Positions 1 to 5,308 of a stretch of DNA of 6,513 nt are shown piece by piece. The first letter of the stretch is position 1. Each line of letters begins with the position of its first letter. Position numbers and translations under genes: made by a program. Source of the DNA: Mycobacterium sp. (GTDB lineage: Bacteria; Actinomycetota; Actinomycetes; Mycobacteriales; Mycobacteriaceae); the NCBI GenBank assembly GCA_018882545.1, contig VERS01000131.1, positions 1 through 6,513 of the forward strand, in the 5' to 3' direction. A model generated the notes under the pieces. It saw only the letters and a list, made by a program, of their open reading frames with translations. It was not told where the DNA came from and did no database searches.

Positions 1-641
1 GAGGTGGTCTTGTACATCCGCCCCGACCCGCCGGTGGCCAAGACGATCGCCTTGGCCCGGAAGACGTGGATGTCGCCGGTCGCCAGTTCGTAGGCCACCA
101 CCCCGGTGGCCACCGGGCCGCGGGCGGTCTCGGTGAGCACCAGATCCAGCGCGTAGAACTCGTTGAAGAACTGCACATCGTGTTTGACGCAGTTCTGGTA
201 CAGCGTCTGCAGGATCATGTGCCCGGTGCGGTCGGCGGCGTAACACGCCCGGCGCACCGGCGCCTTGCCGTGGTCGCGGGTGTGCCCGCCGAACCGGCGT
301 TGGTCGATGCGTCCCTCCGGGGTGCGGTTGAACGGCATGCCCATCTTCTCGAGGTCCAGGACCGCGTCGATGGCCTCCTTGCACATGATCTCCACGGCGT
401 CCTGGTCGGCCAGGTAGTCCCCACCCTTGACGGTGTCGAAGGTGTGCCACTCCCAGTTGTCCTCTTCGACGTTGGCCAGTGCGGCGCACATCCCGCCCTG
501 GGCGGCACCGGTGTGGGAGCGGGTGGGGTAGAGCTTGGTCAGTACCGCGGTGCGGCAACGCTGACCGGCTTCCACCGCCGCACGCATGCCGGCGCCGCCG
601 GCGCCGACGATGACGACGTCGTACTTGTGCTCCTGAATCAT
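1..641 (-). CDS. sdhA: Succinate dehydrogenase flavoprotein subunit, N-terminal part (runs off left edge)
   Basis: This is the FAD-bearing catalytic subunit of succinate dehydrogenase (complex II, TCA cycle), which oxidises succinate to fumarate on the cytoplasmic face of the membrane. About 213 N-terminal codons are present, out of roughly 590 expected for the family. The protein begins MIQEHKYDVVIVGAGGAG. The dinucleotide-binding GxGxxG is at residues 13-18, and SHTGAAQGG follows, whose His43 matches the histidine that carries covalent FAD in this family. Further on, the RRFGGHTRDHG and ACYAADRTGH stretches are typical of SdhA. The ATG at 641-639 lies 7 bp after the sdhD stop, and the AGGAAG in front of it overlaps that stop codon, so translation is probably coupled. 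The substrate-binding C-terminal half is outside the window. The reading frame is intact throughout. Confidence 0.96.
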   Translation of the reverse strand, partial: MIQEHKYDVVIVGAGGAGMRAAVEAGQRCRTAVLTKLYPTRSHTGAAQGGMCAALANVEEDNWEWHTFDTVKGGDYLADQDAVEIMCKEAIDAVLDLEKMGMPFNRTPEGRIDQRRFGGHTRDHGKAPVRRACYAADRTGHMILQTLYQNCVKHDVQFFNEFYALDLVLTETARGPVATGVVAYELATGDIHVFRAKAIVLATGGSGRMYKTT

Positions 642-648
642 TGGCTTC

Positions 649-1092
649 CTAGGAGATGTTCGGGTCGAAGGTCAGCAGGGTGTAGGTGCCGACCACCAGG
701 ATCAGCACCATCGAGACGGCCAGCGTGGTGTTGAGCCAGAACCGGGTGGAGTCCTTGCGGGCGTAGTCGGCGATGATCGTGCGCATCCCGTTGCCGCCGT
801 GCAACTGGGCCAGCCACAGCATCACCAGATCCCAGATCTGCCAGAACGGCGAGGCCCAGCGCTGCGCGACGTAGTTGAAGTCGATCCGGTAGACGCCGTT
901 CTCCATGATCAGCCCGATGTAGAGGTGGCCGATCACCAGGAAGGTCAGCACGATCCCGGAGAACCGCATGAACAGCCACGCGTACTTCTCGAAGTTCGGC
1001 ATGCCGGTGCGCCGGCGGGGTGAGCGCGGATTGTCCAGACTGGCCGGACGGTCGTGGTCCCGTTCCCGGACCGGGGCGGCCGGGCGGGTCAC
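649..1092 (-). CDS. sdhD: Succinate dehydrogenase membrane anchor subunit SdhD
   Basis: This is the second hydrophobic anchor of succinate dehydrogenase, which helps bind heme b and the quinone site and fixes SdhA/SdhB to the membrane. The product is 147 aa, close to the M. tuberculosis protein. Residues 1-30 are a charged cytoplasmic tail rich in Arg and Pro. Membrane segments lie at about 40-62, 84-104 and 120-141. His56 (GHLYI) and His98 in LHGGNGMRTIIADY are candidate heme or quinone contacts. The start chosen is GTG at 1092-1090, which overlaps the sdhC stop in a GTGA junction. A GGAG lies about 8 nt upstream, inside the end of sdhC, pointing to translational coupling. The ATG at MPNFE (residue 31) is a possible shorter start, but the tail before it resembles the mycobacterial N-terminus I recall. 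The protein ends FDPNIS. Confidence 0.93.
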   Translation of the reverse strand: MTRPAAPVRERDHDRPASLDNPRSPRRRTGMPNFEKYAWLFMRFSGIVLTFLVIGHLYIGLIMENGVYRIDFNYVAQRWASPFWQIWDLVMLWLAQLHGGNGMRTIIADYARKDSTRFWLNTTLAVSMVLILVVGTYTLLTFDPNIS

Positions 1093-1484
1093 AGGAAGCG
1101 CTCCGCCATGTGCGATCCGATCACGACGGTGGCCGCGACCATGACGACCAGCCAGATCCCGGCGACGGCCCAGAGCATCTGACGTTGGTAGCGCGGACCC
1201 TGCGACCAGAAGTCGACCAGGATCACCCGCAGTCCGTTCAGGGCGTGGTAGAGCACGCAGGCCACCAGGCCGAGTTCCATCAGACCCACGATCGGGGTCT
1301 TGTAGGACTCGACGACCTCGTTGTAGACCTGCGGACTGACCCGCACCAACGCGGTGTCCAGAACGTGGACGAACAGGAAGAAGAACACCGTGGCCCCGGT
1401 GATCCGGTGCAGCACCCACGACCACATGGCCGGGTCGCCCCGGTAGATGGTCCGTCGCCGGGCCCTAGTCAACGTCTGAGTCAT
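1089..1484 (-). CDS. sdhC: Succinate dehydrogenase cytochrome b subunit SdhC
   Basis: This is the cytochrome b556-type anchor subunit of succinate dehydrogenase and the first gene of the operon. The product is 131 aa with membrane segments at about 28-48, 64-86 and 103-124. The family signatures are visible: HRITG at 27-31 near the quinone site, and YHALNGLRVILVDF, in which His80 sits where the heme-ligating histidine of SdhC lies. ATG at 1484-1482 is chosen because GGAGGG (1494-1489) stands 4 nt before it. The frame stays open to a TTG at 1496, which falls within that Shine-Dalgarno region and is an unlikely start. The M. tuberculosis annotation I recall starts about 19 residues later, at MWSW, so the N-terminal tail here (TRARRRTIYRGDPA) may be under-annotated elsewhere. 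It overlaps sdhD by 4 bp. Confidence 0.94.
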   Translation of the reverse strand: MTQTLTRARRRTIYRGDPAMWSWVLHRITGATVFFFLFVHVLDTALVRVSPQVYNEVVESYKTPIVGLMELGLVACVLYHALNGLRVILVDFWSQGPRYQRQMLWAVAGIWLVVMVAATVVIGSHMAERFL

Positions 1485-1488
1485 TCGG

Positions 1489-1494
1489 CCCTCC
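1489..1494 (-). promoter_or_regulatory. Shine-Dalgarno site of sdhC
   Basis: GGAGGG on the minus strand lies 4 nt before the ATG at 1484. It is the strongest ribosome binding site in the window and fixes the SdhC start upstream of the WSWV motif. Confidence 0.7.
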
Positions 1495-1503
1495 AACGCC
1501 GTC

Positions 1504-1523
1504 AGTTGAAGTGGACTCTAACT
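1504..1523. promoter_or_regulatory. Interrupted inverted repeat and possible -10 upstream of sdhC
   Basis: The 20-bp site has matched arms in the pattern AGTT-n2-AGT-n2-ACT-n2-AACT, giving 14 of 20 positions that obey two-fold symmetry. On the minus strand the right arm contains TAGAGT (1520-1515), a TANNNT -10 hexamer about 30 bp before the sdhC start codon. A dyad over a -10 suits a repressor operator or a regulator-dependent promoter of the sdh operon. No convincing -35 is visible. The regulator is unknown, and the role is inferred from position and symmetry alone. Confidence 0.3.
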
Positions 1524-1654
1524 CCGTTTGTACTGCGAAAAGGGTGACGTGGCGATAACGGTGGCCGCAGGGACCGGACCGGGCCGGCGCGGTGAACGCA
1601 GAAACCCTGCATGACAAGGGGATACGCCGCTGCGAGCAACGTCGTGAAGTAGGG

Positions 1655-1667
1655 CACAATGAGGGTG
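1655..1667 (+). promoter_or_regulatory. Possible leaderless promoter -10 of add
   Basis: CACAAT (1655-1660) matches TATAAT at 4 of 6 positions, including the important A at position 2 and T at position 6. It ends 7 nt before the GTG start at 1668. No good Shine-Dalgarno sequence sits at a proper distance from that GTG. This spacing is what a leaderless transcript would have, but no -35 is recognisable and the call is tentative. Confidence 0.27.
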
Positions 1668-2756
1668 GTGAGCACGCCTCTGACCTTGGAGAACATCCGC
1701 CACGCCCCCAAGGCGCTGCTGCACGATCATCTCGACGGCGGGTTGCGGCCGGCGACGGTCATCGACCTTGCCGAGCAGGTCGGCTACCACGGGCTGCCCA
1801 GCACCGACGAAGCCGAACTCGCGGCGTGGTTTCGCACCGCCGCGCACAGCGGTTCGCTGGTCCGCTACCTGGAACCGTTCGCCCACACCGTCGCGGTGAT
1901 GCAGACCCCCGATGCCCTGCACCGGGTCGCCCGGGAGTGCGTGGCCGACCTGGCCGCCGACAACGTGGTCTACGCCGAGATCCGGTTCGCCCCGGAGTTG
2001 CACCTGTCCGGCGGGCTGTCGCTGGACGAGGTGGTCGACGCGGTGCTGGCCGGATTCCTCGACGGGGAGCGGGCCGCGGCGGCCGCCGGGCGCACCATCC
2101 TGGTGCGCACCCTGGTGACGGCCATGCGGCACGCGGCGCGGTCGCGGGACATCGCCGAGTTGGCGATCCGGTTCCGGGATCGCGGCGTGGTCGGGTTCGA
2201 CATCGCCGGCGCCGAGGCCGGCTACCCGCCGGCCCGGCATCTGGACGCCTTCGAGTACATGCGGGCCAACAACGCCCGCTTCACCATTCACGCCGGGGAG
2301 GCCTTCGGTCTGCCGTCCATCCACGAGGCGCTGGCCTTCTGCGGTGCCGACCGGTTGGGCCACGGGGTGCGCATCGTCGACGACATCGAGGAGTTCGGCG
2401 ACGGCACCGCCGCCCTGGGACGGCTGGCCGCACTCGTGCGCGACAAGCGCATCCCGCTGGAACTGTGCCCGAGCAGCAACGTGCAGACCGGTGCGGTGGC
2501 CAGCATCGAGAAACACCCGTTCGACCTGCTGGCCCGGCTGCAGTTCCGAGTCACGGTCAACACCGACAACCGGCTGATGAGCGACACCACGATGAGCCGT
2601 GAGATGTTCCGGCTCGTGGAGACCTTCGGCTACGGCTGGAGTGACCTGGCGCGGTTCACCATCAATGCGATGAAGTCGGCTTTCATCCATTTCGACGAAA
2701 GGTTGGCTATTATCGACGAGGTGATCAAGCCCCGATATGCAGTGCTGGTCGGCTGA
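1668..2756 (+). CDS. add: Adenosine deaminase
   Basis: This cytoplasmic zinc enzyme hydrolyses adenosine and deoxyadenosine to inosine and deoxyinosine in purine salvage. It is 362 aa, normal for the family. The metal and active-site motifs of the TIM-barrel amidohydrolase superfamily are present in order: HDHLDGG (His19, His21), DIAGAE (178-183), TIHAGE (His208 and Glu211, the latter the catalytic acid), LGHGVR (His232) and NTDN (298-301). The last motif has Asn where most characterised deaminases have the second Asp of TDDP. As I recall, actinobacterial relatives share this change. GTG at 1668 is chosen because the following [10 protein letters not shown] lines up with the remembered mycobacterial N-terminus. 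An in-frame ATG at 1659 would add three residues. In M. tuberculosis add follows cdd and deoA, whereas here it is divergent from sdhC with neither present. Confidence 0.95.
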   Translation: MSTPLTLENIRHAPKALLHDHLDGGLRPATVIDLAEQVGYHGLPSTDEAELAAWFRTAAHSGSLVRYLEPFAHTVAVMQTPDALHRVARECVADLAADNVVYAEIRFAPELHLSGGLSLDEVVDAVLAGFLDGERAAAAAGRTILVRTLVTAMRHAARSRDIAELAIRFRDRGVVGFDIAGAEAGYPPARHLDAFEYMRANNARFTIHAGEAFGLPSIHEALAFCGADRLGHGVRIVDDIEEFGDGTAALGRLAALVRDKRIPLELCPSSNVQTGAVASIEKHPFDLLARLQFRVTVNTDNRLMSDTTMSREMFRLVETFGYGWSDLARFTINAMKSAFIHFDERLAIIDEVIKPRYAVLVG

Positions 2757-2764
2757 TCAAATGT

Positions 2765-2802
2765 TTGCCCGAACGTGGCCTCTGGCACTAATGTTGGTGT
2801 TG
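2765..2802 (+). promoter_or_regulatory. Possible promoter of the small unknown gene after add
   Basis: TTGCCC (2765-2770) is followed after 18 bp by TAATGT (2789-2794), a TANNNT hexamer. The -10 ends 8 nt before the ATG at 2803, so transcription could begin at or near that codon (leaderless). Codons between 2737 and 2802 (ttt, cga, cta, ttg, gca) are low in third-position GC, unlike the body of the gene, which supports reading this stretch as non-coding. Confidence 0.33.
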
Positions 2803-3303
2803 ATGACGATGATGCGGAAGCGCCCTGTCGTCGCTGAGACGCCTGATCCGGCCCGTCAGGCCGCCGCCGCGGAACTCGCCGAGCAGCTGACCGGTCTGGC
2901 CGACCGGTTGGCGGCCGGCGGGATGCGGGCCAAGCGGGTGCTTTACGGCGTCGGCCTGGTCAAGCGCCGCTCACCGAAGGGTTTCGTCCTCGACACGTCG
3001 GGACCCAAGCTGTTGCTGCCGGACGGGCGGCTGTGGTCCTACCACACCCGGCTGAGCCCCGACGGCACTTACTACAACGCCCGCGTGGACCACATCCGCT
3101 CGGTGCGCAACTCGATTCCGTTGGGGGACGGTCGATTCAGCTTCCTGGGCGCTGTGGTCAGCAAGTACAACTTCGGCTACCGGCACAGCAGTGACCCGGC
3201 CGACCCGGCCTACGAACTGGGCGCCATGATCAGCGGCGACGGCGGGGTCCCGCGGTATGTGATCGCGTCGGAGGCCCTCGCCGCGGTCGCCGCCGAGTTC
3301 TAG
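2803..3303 (+). CDS. Conserved-looking hypothetical protein of unknown function (166 aa)
   Basis: I do not recognise this protein. From ATG 2803 it is 166 aa. Residues 14-38 are Ala/Leu/Glu-rich and should form an amphipathic helix. A basic patch follows ([20 protein letters not shown], 41-60), then a compact, probably beta-rich part with [12 protein letters not shown] (70-81), [11 protein letters not shown] (90-100) and SKYNFGYRH (120-128). There is no convincing signal peptide or membrane span. The frame is open back to 2737, with ATGs at 2737, 2761 and 2791. From 2761 the N-terminus would be hydrophobic ([10 protein letters not shown]), but that stretch has poor codon usage and no ribosome site. 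Starts at 2809 or 2812 are also possible. Strong third-position GC after residue 15 indicates a real gene. It follows add on the same strand after 46 bp and converges on the next gene with 11 bp between stop codons. Confidence 0.75.
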   Translation: MTMMRKRPVVAETPDPARQAAAAELAEQLTGLADRLAAGGMRAKRVLYGVGLVKRRSPKGFVLDTSGPKLLLPDGRLWSYHTRLSPDGTYYNARVDHIRSVRNSIPLGDGRFSFLGAVVSKYNFGYRHSSDPADPAYELGAMISGDGGVPRYVIASEALAAVAAEF

Positions 3304-3314
3304 CGGCCGGCGGG

Positions 3315-4619
3315 CTACTCGCGCCGCAGCCGGGACTCGGCGAAACTCTCCAGAGCCTCCCACTCCGCCGCGGCCTGGGCGGACGATCCGCTCGGCCGCG
3401 GGTGGGCGTCGGGATCGAGGGTGTAGTTCACGAACTGGCCCAGTGCGGTGTCCGGGGCCAGCAACCGGTCGATGGTGTCGTCCTCGGAGTAGACGCCCAC
3501 GTCGCGAATGAACTCCACCGCCAGGGCCAGTTGGTCGCGGTCCAGCGCGTCGGGACCGTCGGTGATGTCGTCGACCAGACCGCTGAGAACGTAGACGTTG
3601 TCCTCGGTGACGTCGACCCGCAGCGAGCCGTCGGTCGCGGCGGTGCGGATGTCGTCGTAGGTGCTCAGATCGGACAGGTCGTGATCGTGCTCGTCGGCCA
3701 GGTAGCGGGCCAGGCCGCGCTCGGACCCGAACACACTGACCCGTCCGTTGCGGCCCAGGAAGATCGGCTTGTCGTCGAAGTAGCAGCGCAGGGTGTAGAG
3801 CGTGCCGCTGCTGGTCATCACCCGGACCGGGTCGATGCCCACCTTCTCCCAGAACTTCGCGTCGCCGCCGAGCACCACCGGACCGCTGCGCGCGATGAAC
3901 CCCGCGGCACCGTCACCGTCCGCGTCCGGGTCGGCGGCCGTGAAATCGGAGCCGAACTCGGTACCGAACTCGGCGCTGGAGTCCGCGCTGGAGTCCGCGC
4001 TGGAGTCCGCGAAGTCTTCGTAGGGCTGCTCCAACTCGGCGGCGGCATCCGCGGCCACCCGCTCGTCGACCTCCGGTGTCGTGACGATCTCGTCGATCGC
4101 GGCGACCACGCCGTCCCAGCTGCGGGTGAAGATCTCCCCGATGGCACTCCAGCGTTTGCGTCCGGCCCGTCCGGTGAACTGGTCGATACCGCCGGCCACC
4201 AGGCCCAGGGTCGGGTTGCCGTTGAAGAACCGCGTCACCGTCGGCAGTTCGCACACCGATCCGATCGAGGACACCACCGCCAACGTGTTGGCCAGCGCAT
4301 CCACCGAAACCTCGGTGGGCTTGCCGGCGAGCAACTCGACGGCGCCGATCAGGTCGGCCTGCCGGTCCTCGGCGGGCTGCAGCCGGTGCGCGTTGGCCTT
4401 GGTCAGCCGCTCCCAGCCGGGGTGGTCGGCCAGGTCGTTGTCGGTGTCGGTCCGGACGAACGCGGCCAGATCGGCCACCGACGCGAAGGCGTAGAGGTCG
4501 TCGCCTCGGCCGAGGAAACCCTCCCATTCGTCGCCCGCGTCACGCCAGCGCGGCGCCCACAACGTGTACAGGTCACCTGCGGTTACACCGATCCGGATCG
4601 GGATGAGCTCTGCAGCCAT
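3315..4619 (-). CDS. Rv3311-like conserved actinobacterial protein with a duplicated module
   Basis: This 434-aa soluble, acidic protein resembles the M. tuberculosis conserved hypothetical Rv3311 as I recall it. I know of no function for it. The protein reads as two related halves. Residues about 9-170 ([10 protein letters not shown]...FLGR...[16 protein letters not shown]...) match about 265-430 ([10 protein letters not shown]...FLGR...[16 protein letters not shown]...) in the same order. Between them, at about 184-245, is an Asp/Glu/Ser-rich linker with ADSS and EFG repeats. No signal peptide, membrane span or catalytic motif is visible. ATG 4619-4617 is chosen because [14 protein letters not shown] continues the module, and a -10-like hexamer lies just upstream with no Shine-Dalgarno site. 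Its start is 33 bp from divergent upp. In M. tuberculosis sapM lies between the two, and here it does not. Confidence 0.92.
   Translation of the reverse strand: MAAELIPIRIGVTAGDLYTLWAPRWRDAGDEWEGFLGRGDDLYAFASVADLAAFVRTDTDNDLADHPGWERLTKANAHRLQPAEDRQADLIGAVELLAGKPTEVSVDALANTLAVVSSIGSVCELPTVTRFFNGNPTLGLVAGGIDQFTGRAGRKRWSAIGEIFTRSWDGVVAAIDEIVTTPEVDERVAADAAAELEQPYEDFADSSADSSADSSAEFGTEFGSDFTAADPDADGDGAAGFIARSGPVVLGGDAKFWEKVGIDPVRVMTSSGTLYTLRCYFDDKPIFLGRNGRVSVFGSERGLARYLADEHDHDLSDLSTYDDIRTAATDGSLRVDVTEDNVYVLSGLVDDITDGPDALDRDQLALAVEFIRDVGVYSEDDTIDRLLAPDTALGQFVNYTLDPDAHPRPSGSSAQAAAEWEALESFAESRLRRE
3973..4008 (-). repeat. 12-bp tandem repeat, three perfect copies, coding for an acidic Ser-rich linker
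   Basis: The plus strand reads gcgctggagtcc three times without a mismatch. In the coding frame this gives [12 protein letters not shown]. The 12-bp period continues in degenerate form to about 3952 (ccgaactcggta then ccgaactcggcg), coding for AEFG-TEFG. The repeat is in frame, so gain or loss of units would only change linker length between the two modules of the Rv3311-like protein. Confidence 0.85.
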
Positions 4620-4632
4620 GCCGGACAGCCTA
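4620..4632 (-). promoter_or_regulatory. Likely leaderless promoter -10 of the Rv3311-like gene
   Basis: On the minus strand TAGGCT (4632-4627, TANNNT) ends 7 nt before the ATG at 4619. The space between contains no Shine-Dalgarno sequence (GTCCGGC). This geometry suits a transcript that begins at the start codon. A -35 would have to lie at the beginning of upp, where no clear match is seen. Confidence 0.42.
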
Positions 4633-4638
4633 ACGACC

Positions 4639-4652
4639 TACAGTTTGTCCCC
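4639..4652 (+). promoter_or_regulatory. Likely leaderless promoter -10 of upp
   Basis: TACAGT (4639-4644, TANNNT) ends 8 nt before the upp ATG at 4653. The intervening TTGTCCCC has no purine-rich ribosome site, so a leaderless mRNA is likely. The -35 region falls inside the divergent gene, and no good match is evident. Confidence 0.48.
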
Positions 4653-5276
4653 ATGGATGTGCGTGTCGTCGATCACCCCCTGGCCGCCGCTCGGCTGACC
4701 ACCCTGCGTGACGAACGCACCGGCAACGCCGCGTTCCGGGCGGCGCTGCGCGACCTGACCCAGATGCTGGTCTACGAGGCCACCCGGGACGCGCCGCGGG
4801 CGGGCGTCGCCGTGCGGACCCCGCTGGCCGACACCATCGGCACCCGGCTGGCCAATCCGCCGCTGCTGGTCCCGGTGCTGCGCGCCGGGCTGGGGATGGT
4901 CGACCAGGCGCACGCCCTCATCCCGGAGGCCGGGGTGGGATTCGTCGGTATCGCCCGCGACGAGTCCAGCCACCGACCGGAGCCGTACCTGGAGTCCCTG
5001 CCCGCGGACCTGCGCAACCAGCCGGTGATCGTGCTCGACCCCATGCTGGCCACCGGGGGTTCGATGGTCTACACCCTCGATCTGCTGGCCGCCCGCGGGG
5101 CGATCGACATCACCGTGGTGTGCGTGGTGTGCGCCCCGGAAGGTGTTGCGGCCCTGGAGAAGGCGGCCCCGCAGGTGCGGCTGGTCACCGCGGCCATCGA
5201 CGACGGACTCAACGACGACGCCTACATCGTCCCGGGTCTGGGTGATGCGGGCGACCGCCAGTTCGGTCCGCGCTGA
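4653..5276 (+). CDS. upp: Uracil phosphoribosyltransferase
   Basis: This cytoplasmic pyrimidine-salvage enzyme converts uracil and PRPP to UMP and pyrophosphate. It is 207 aa, the standard length. Family marks include [15 protein letters not shown] at the N-terminus, [13 protein letters not shown] (the conserved Arg-Ala-Gly-Leu loop), GFVGIARDE, the PRPP-binding motif [14 protein letters not shown] with its Asp-Pro-Met and Thr-Gly-Gly, and the C-terminal uracil-binding [15 protein letters not shown]. The frame is open far upstream across the opposite-strand gene, but homology begins exactly at ATG 4653. No Shine-Dalgarno site precedes it, and a TACAGT hexamer does. It is followed after 32 bp by the amidohydrolase gene on the same strand. 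The deoD and pmmB genes that I recall beside it in M. tuberculosis are absent here. Confidence 0.97.
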   Translation: MDVRVVDHPLAAARLTTLRDERTGNAAFRAALRDLTQMLVYEATRDAPRAGVAVRTPLADTIGTRLANPPLLVPVLRAGLGMVDQAHALIPEAGVGFVGIARDESSHRPEPYLESLPADLRNQPVIVLDPMLATGGSMVYTLDLLAARGAIDITVVCVVCAPEGVAALEKAAPQVRLVTAAIDDGLNDDAYIVPGLGDAGDRQFGPR

Positions 5277-5308
5277 CTGCGCGACGATCGCGGTGCGATA
5301 CTGGCCCG
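5273..5308 (+). promoter_or_regulatory. Possible leaderless promoter of the amidohydrolase gene
   Basis: CTGACT (5273-5278, 4 of 6 to TTGACA) overlaps the upp stop codon. After 18 bp comes GATACT (5297-5302, 4 of 6 to TATAAT), and 6 nt later the ATG at 5309. The space before the ATG (GGCCCG) is not a ribosome site. The gene may therefore have its own promoter even though it follows upp closely. Confidence 0.4.

Noticed and set aside
66..734. Plus-strand open frame of 222 codons opposite sdhA
   Set aside because: The minus strand encodes a clear SdhA N-terminus with its FAD motifs. The plus frame is low-complexity shadow sequence.
1567..1610. GCAGGG / CCCTGC inverted repeat in the sdhC-add intergenic region
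   Set aside because: The stem is 6 bp with a 32-nt loop and no T-tract. This is readily expected by chance at this GC content, so it is not called a terminator or operator.
1518..2690. 390-codon minus-strand open frame opposite add
   Set aside because: It is a mirror frame of a well-recognised gene, with Gly/Arg/Gln-rich low-information sequence and no motifs. Such frames are expected in GC-rich genomes.
2761..2811. Hydrophobic N-terminus ([10 protein letters not shown]) suggesting a signal peptide on the small unknown protein
   Set aside because: Codon usage over this stretch is unlike the rest of the gene, there is no ribosome site before 2761, the hydrophobic run is followed by RKR with no clear cleavage site, and promoter-like elements occupy the same bases.
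3402..4652. Long plus-strand open frame running continuously into upp
   Set aside because: It lies wholly opposite the Rv3311-like gene, its composition is that of a high-GC antisense shadow (Val/Gly/Arg-rich), and Upp homology begins exactly at the ATG at 4653.
5280..5292. CGCGA-CGA-TCGCG dyad in the spacer of the amidohydrolase promoter
   Set aside because: Five-base GC-rich arms are common by chance here, and flanking bases do not extend the symmetry.
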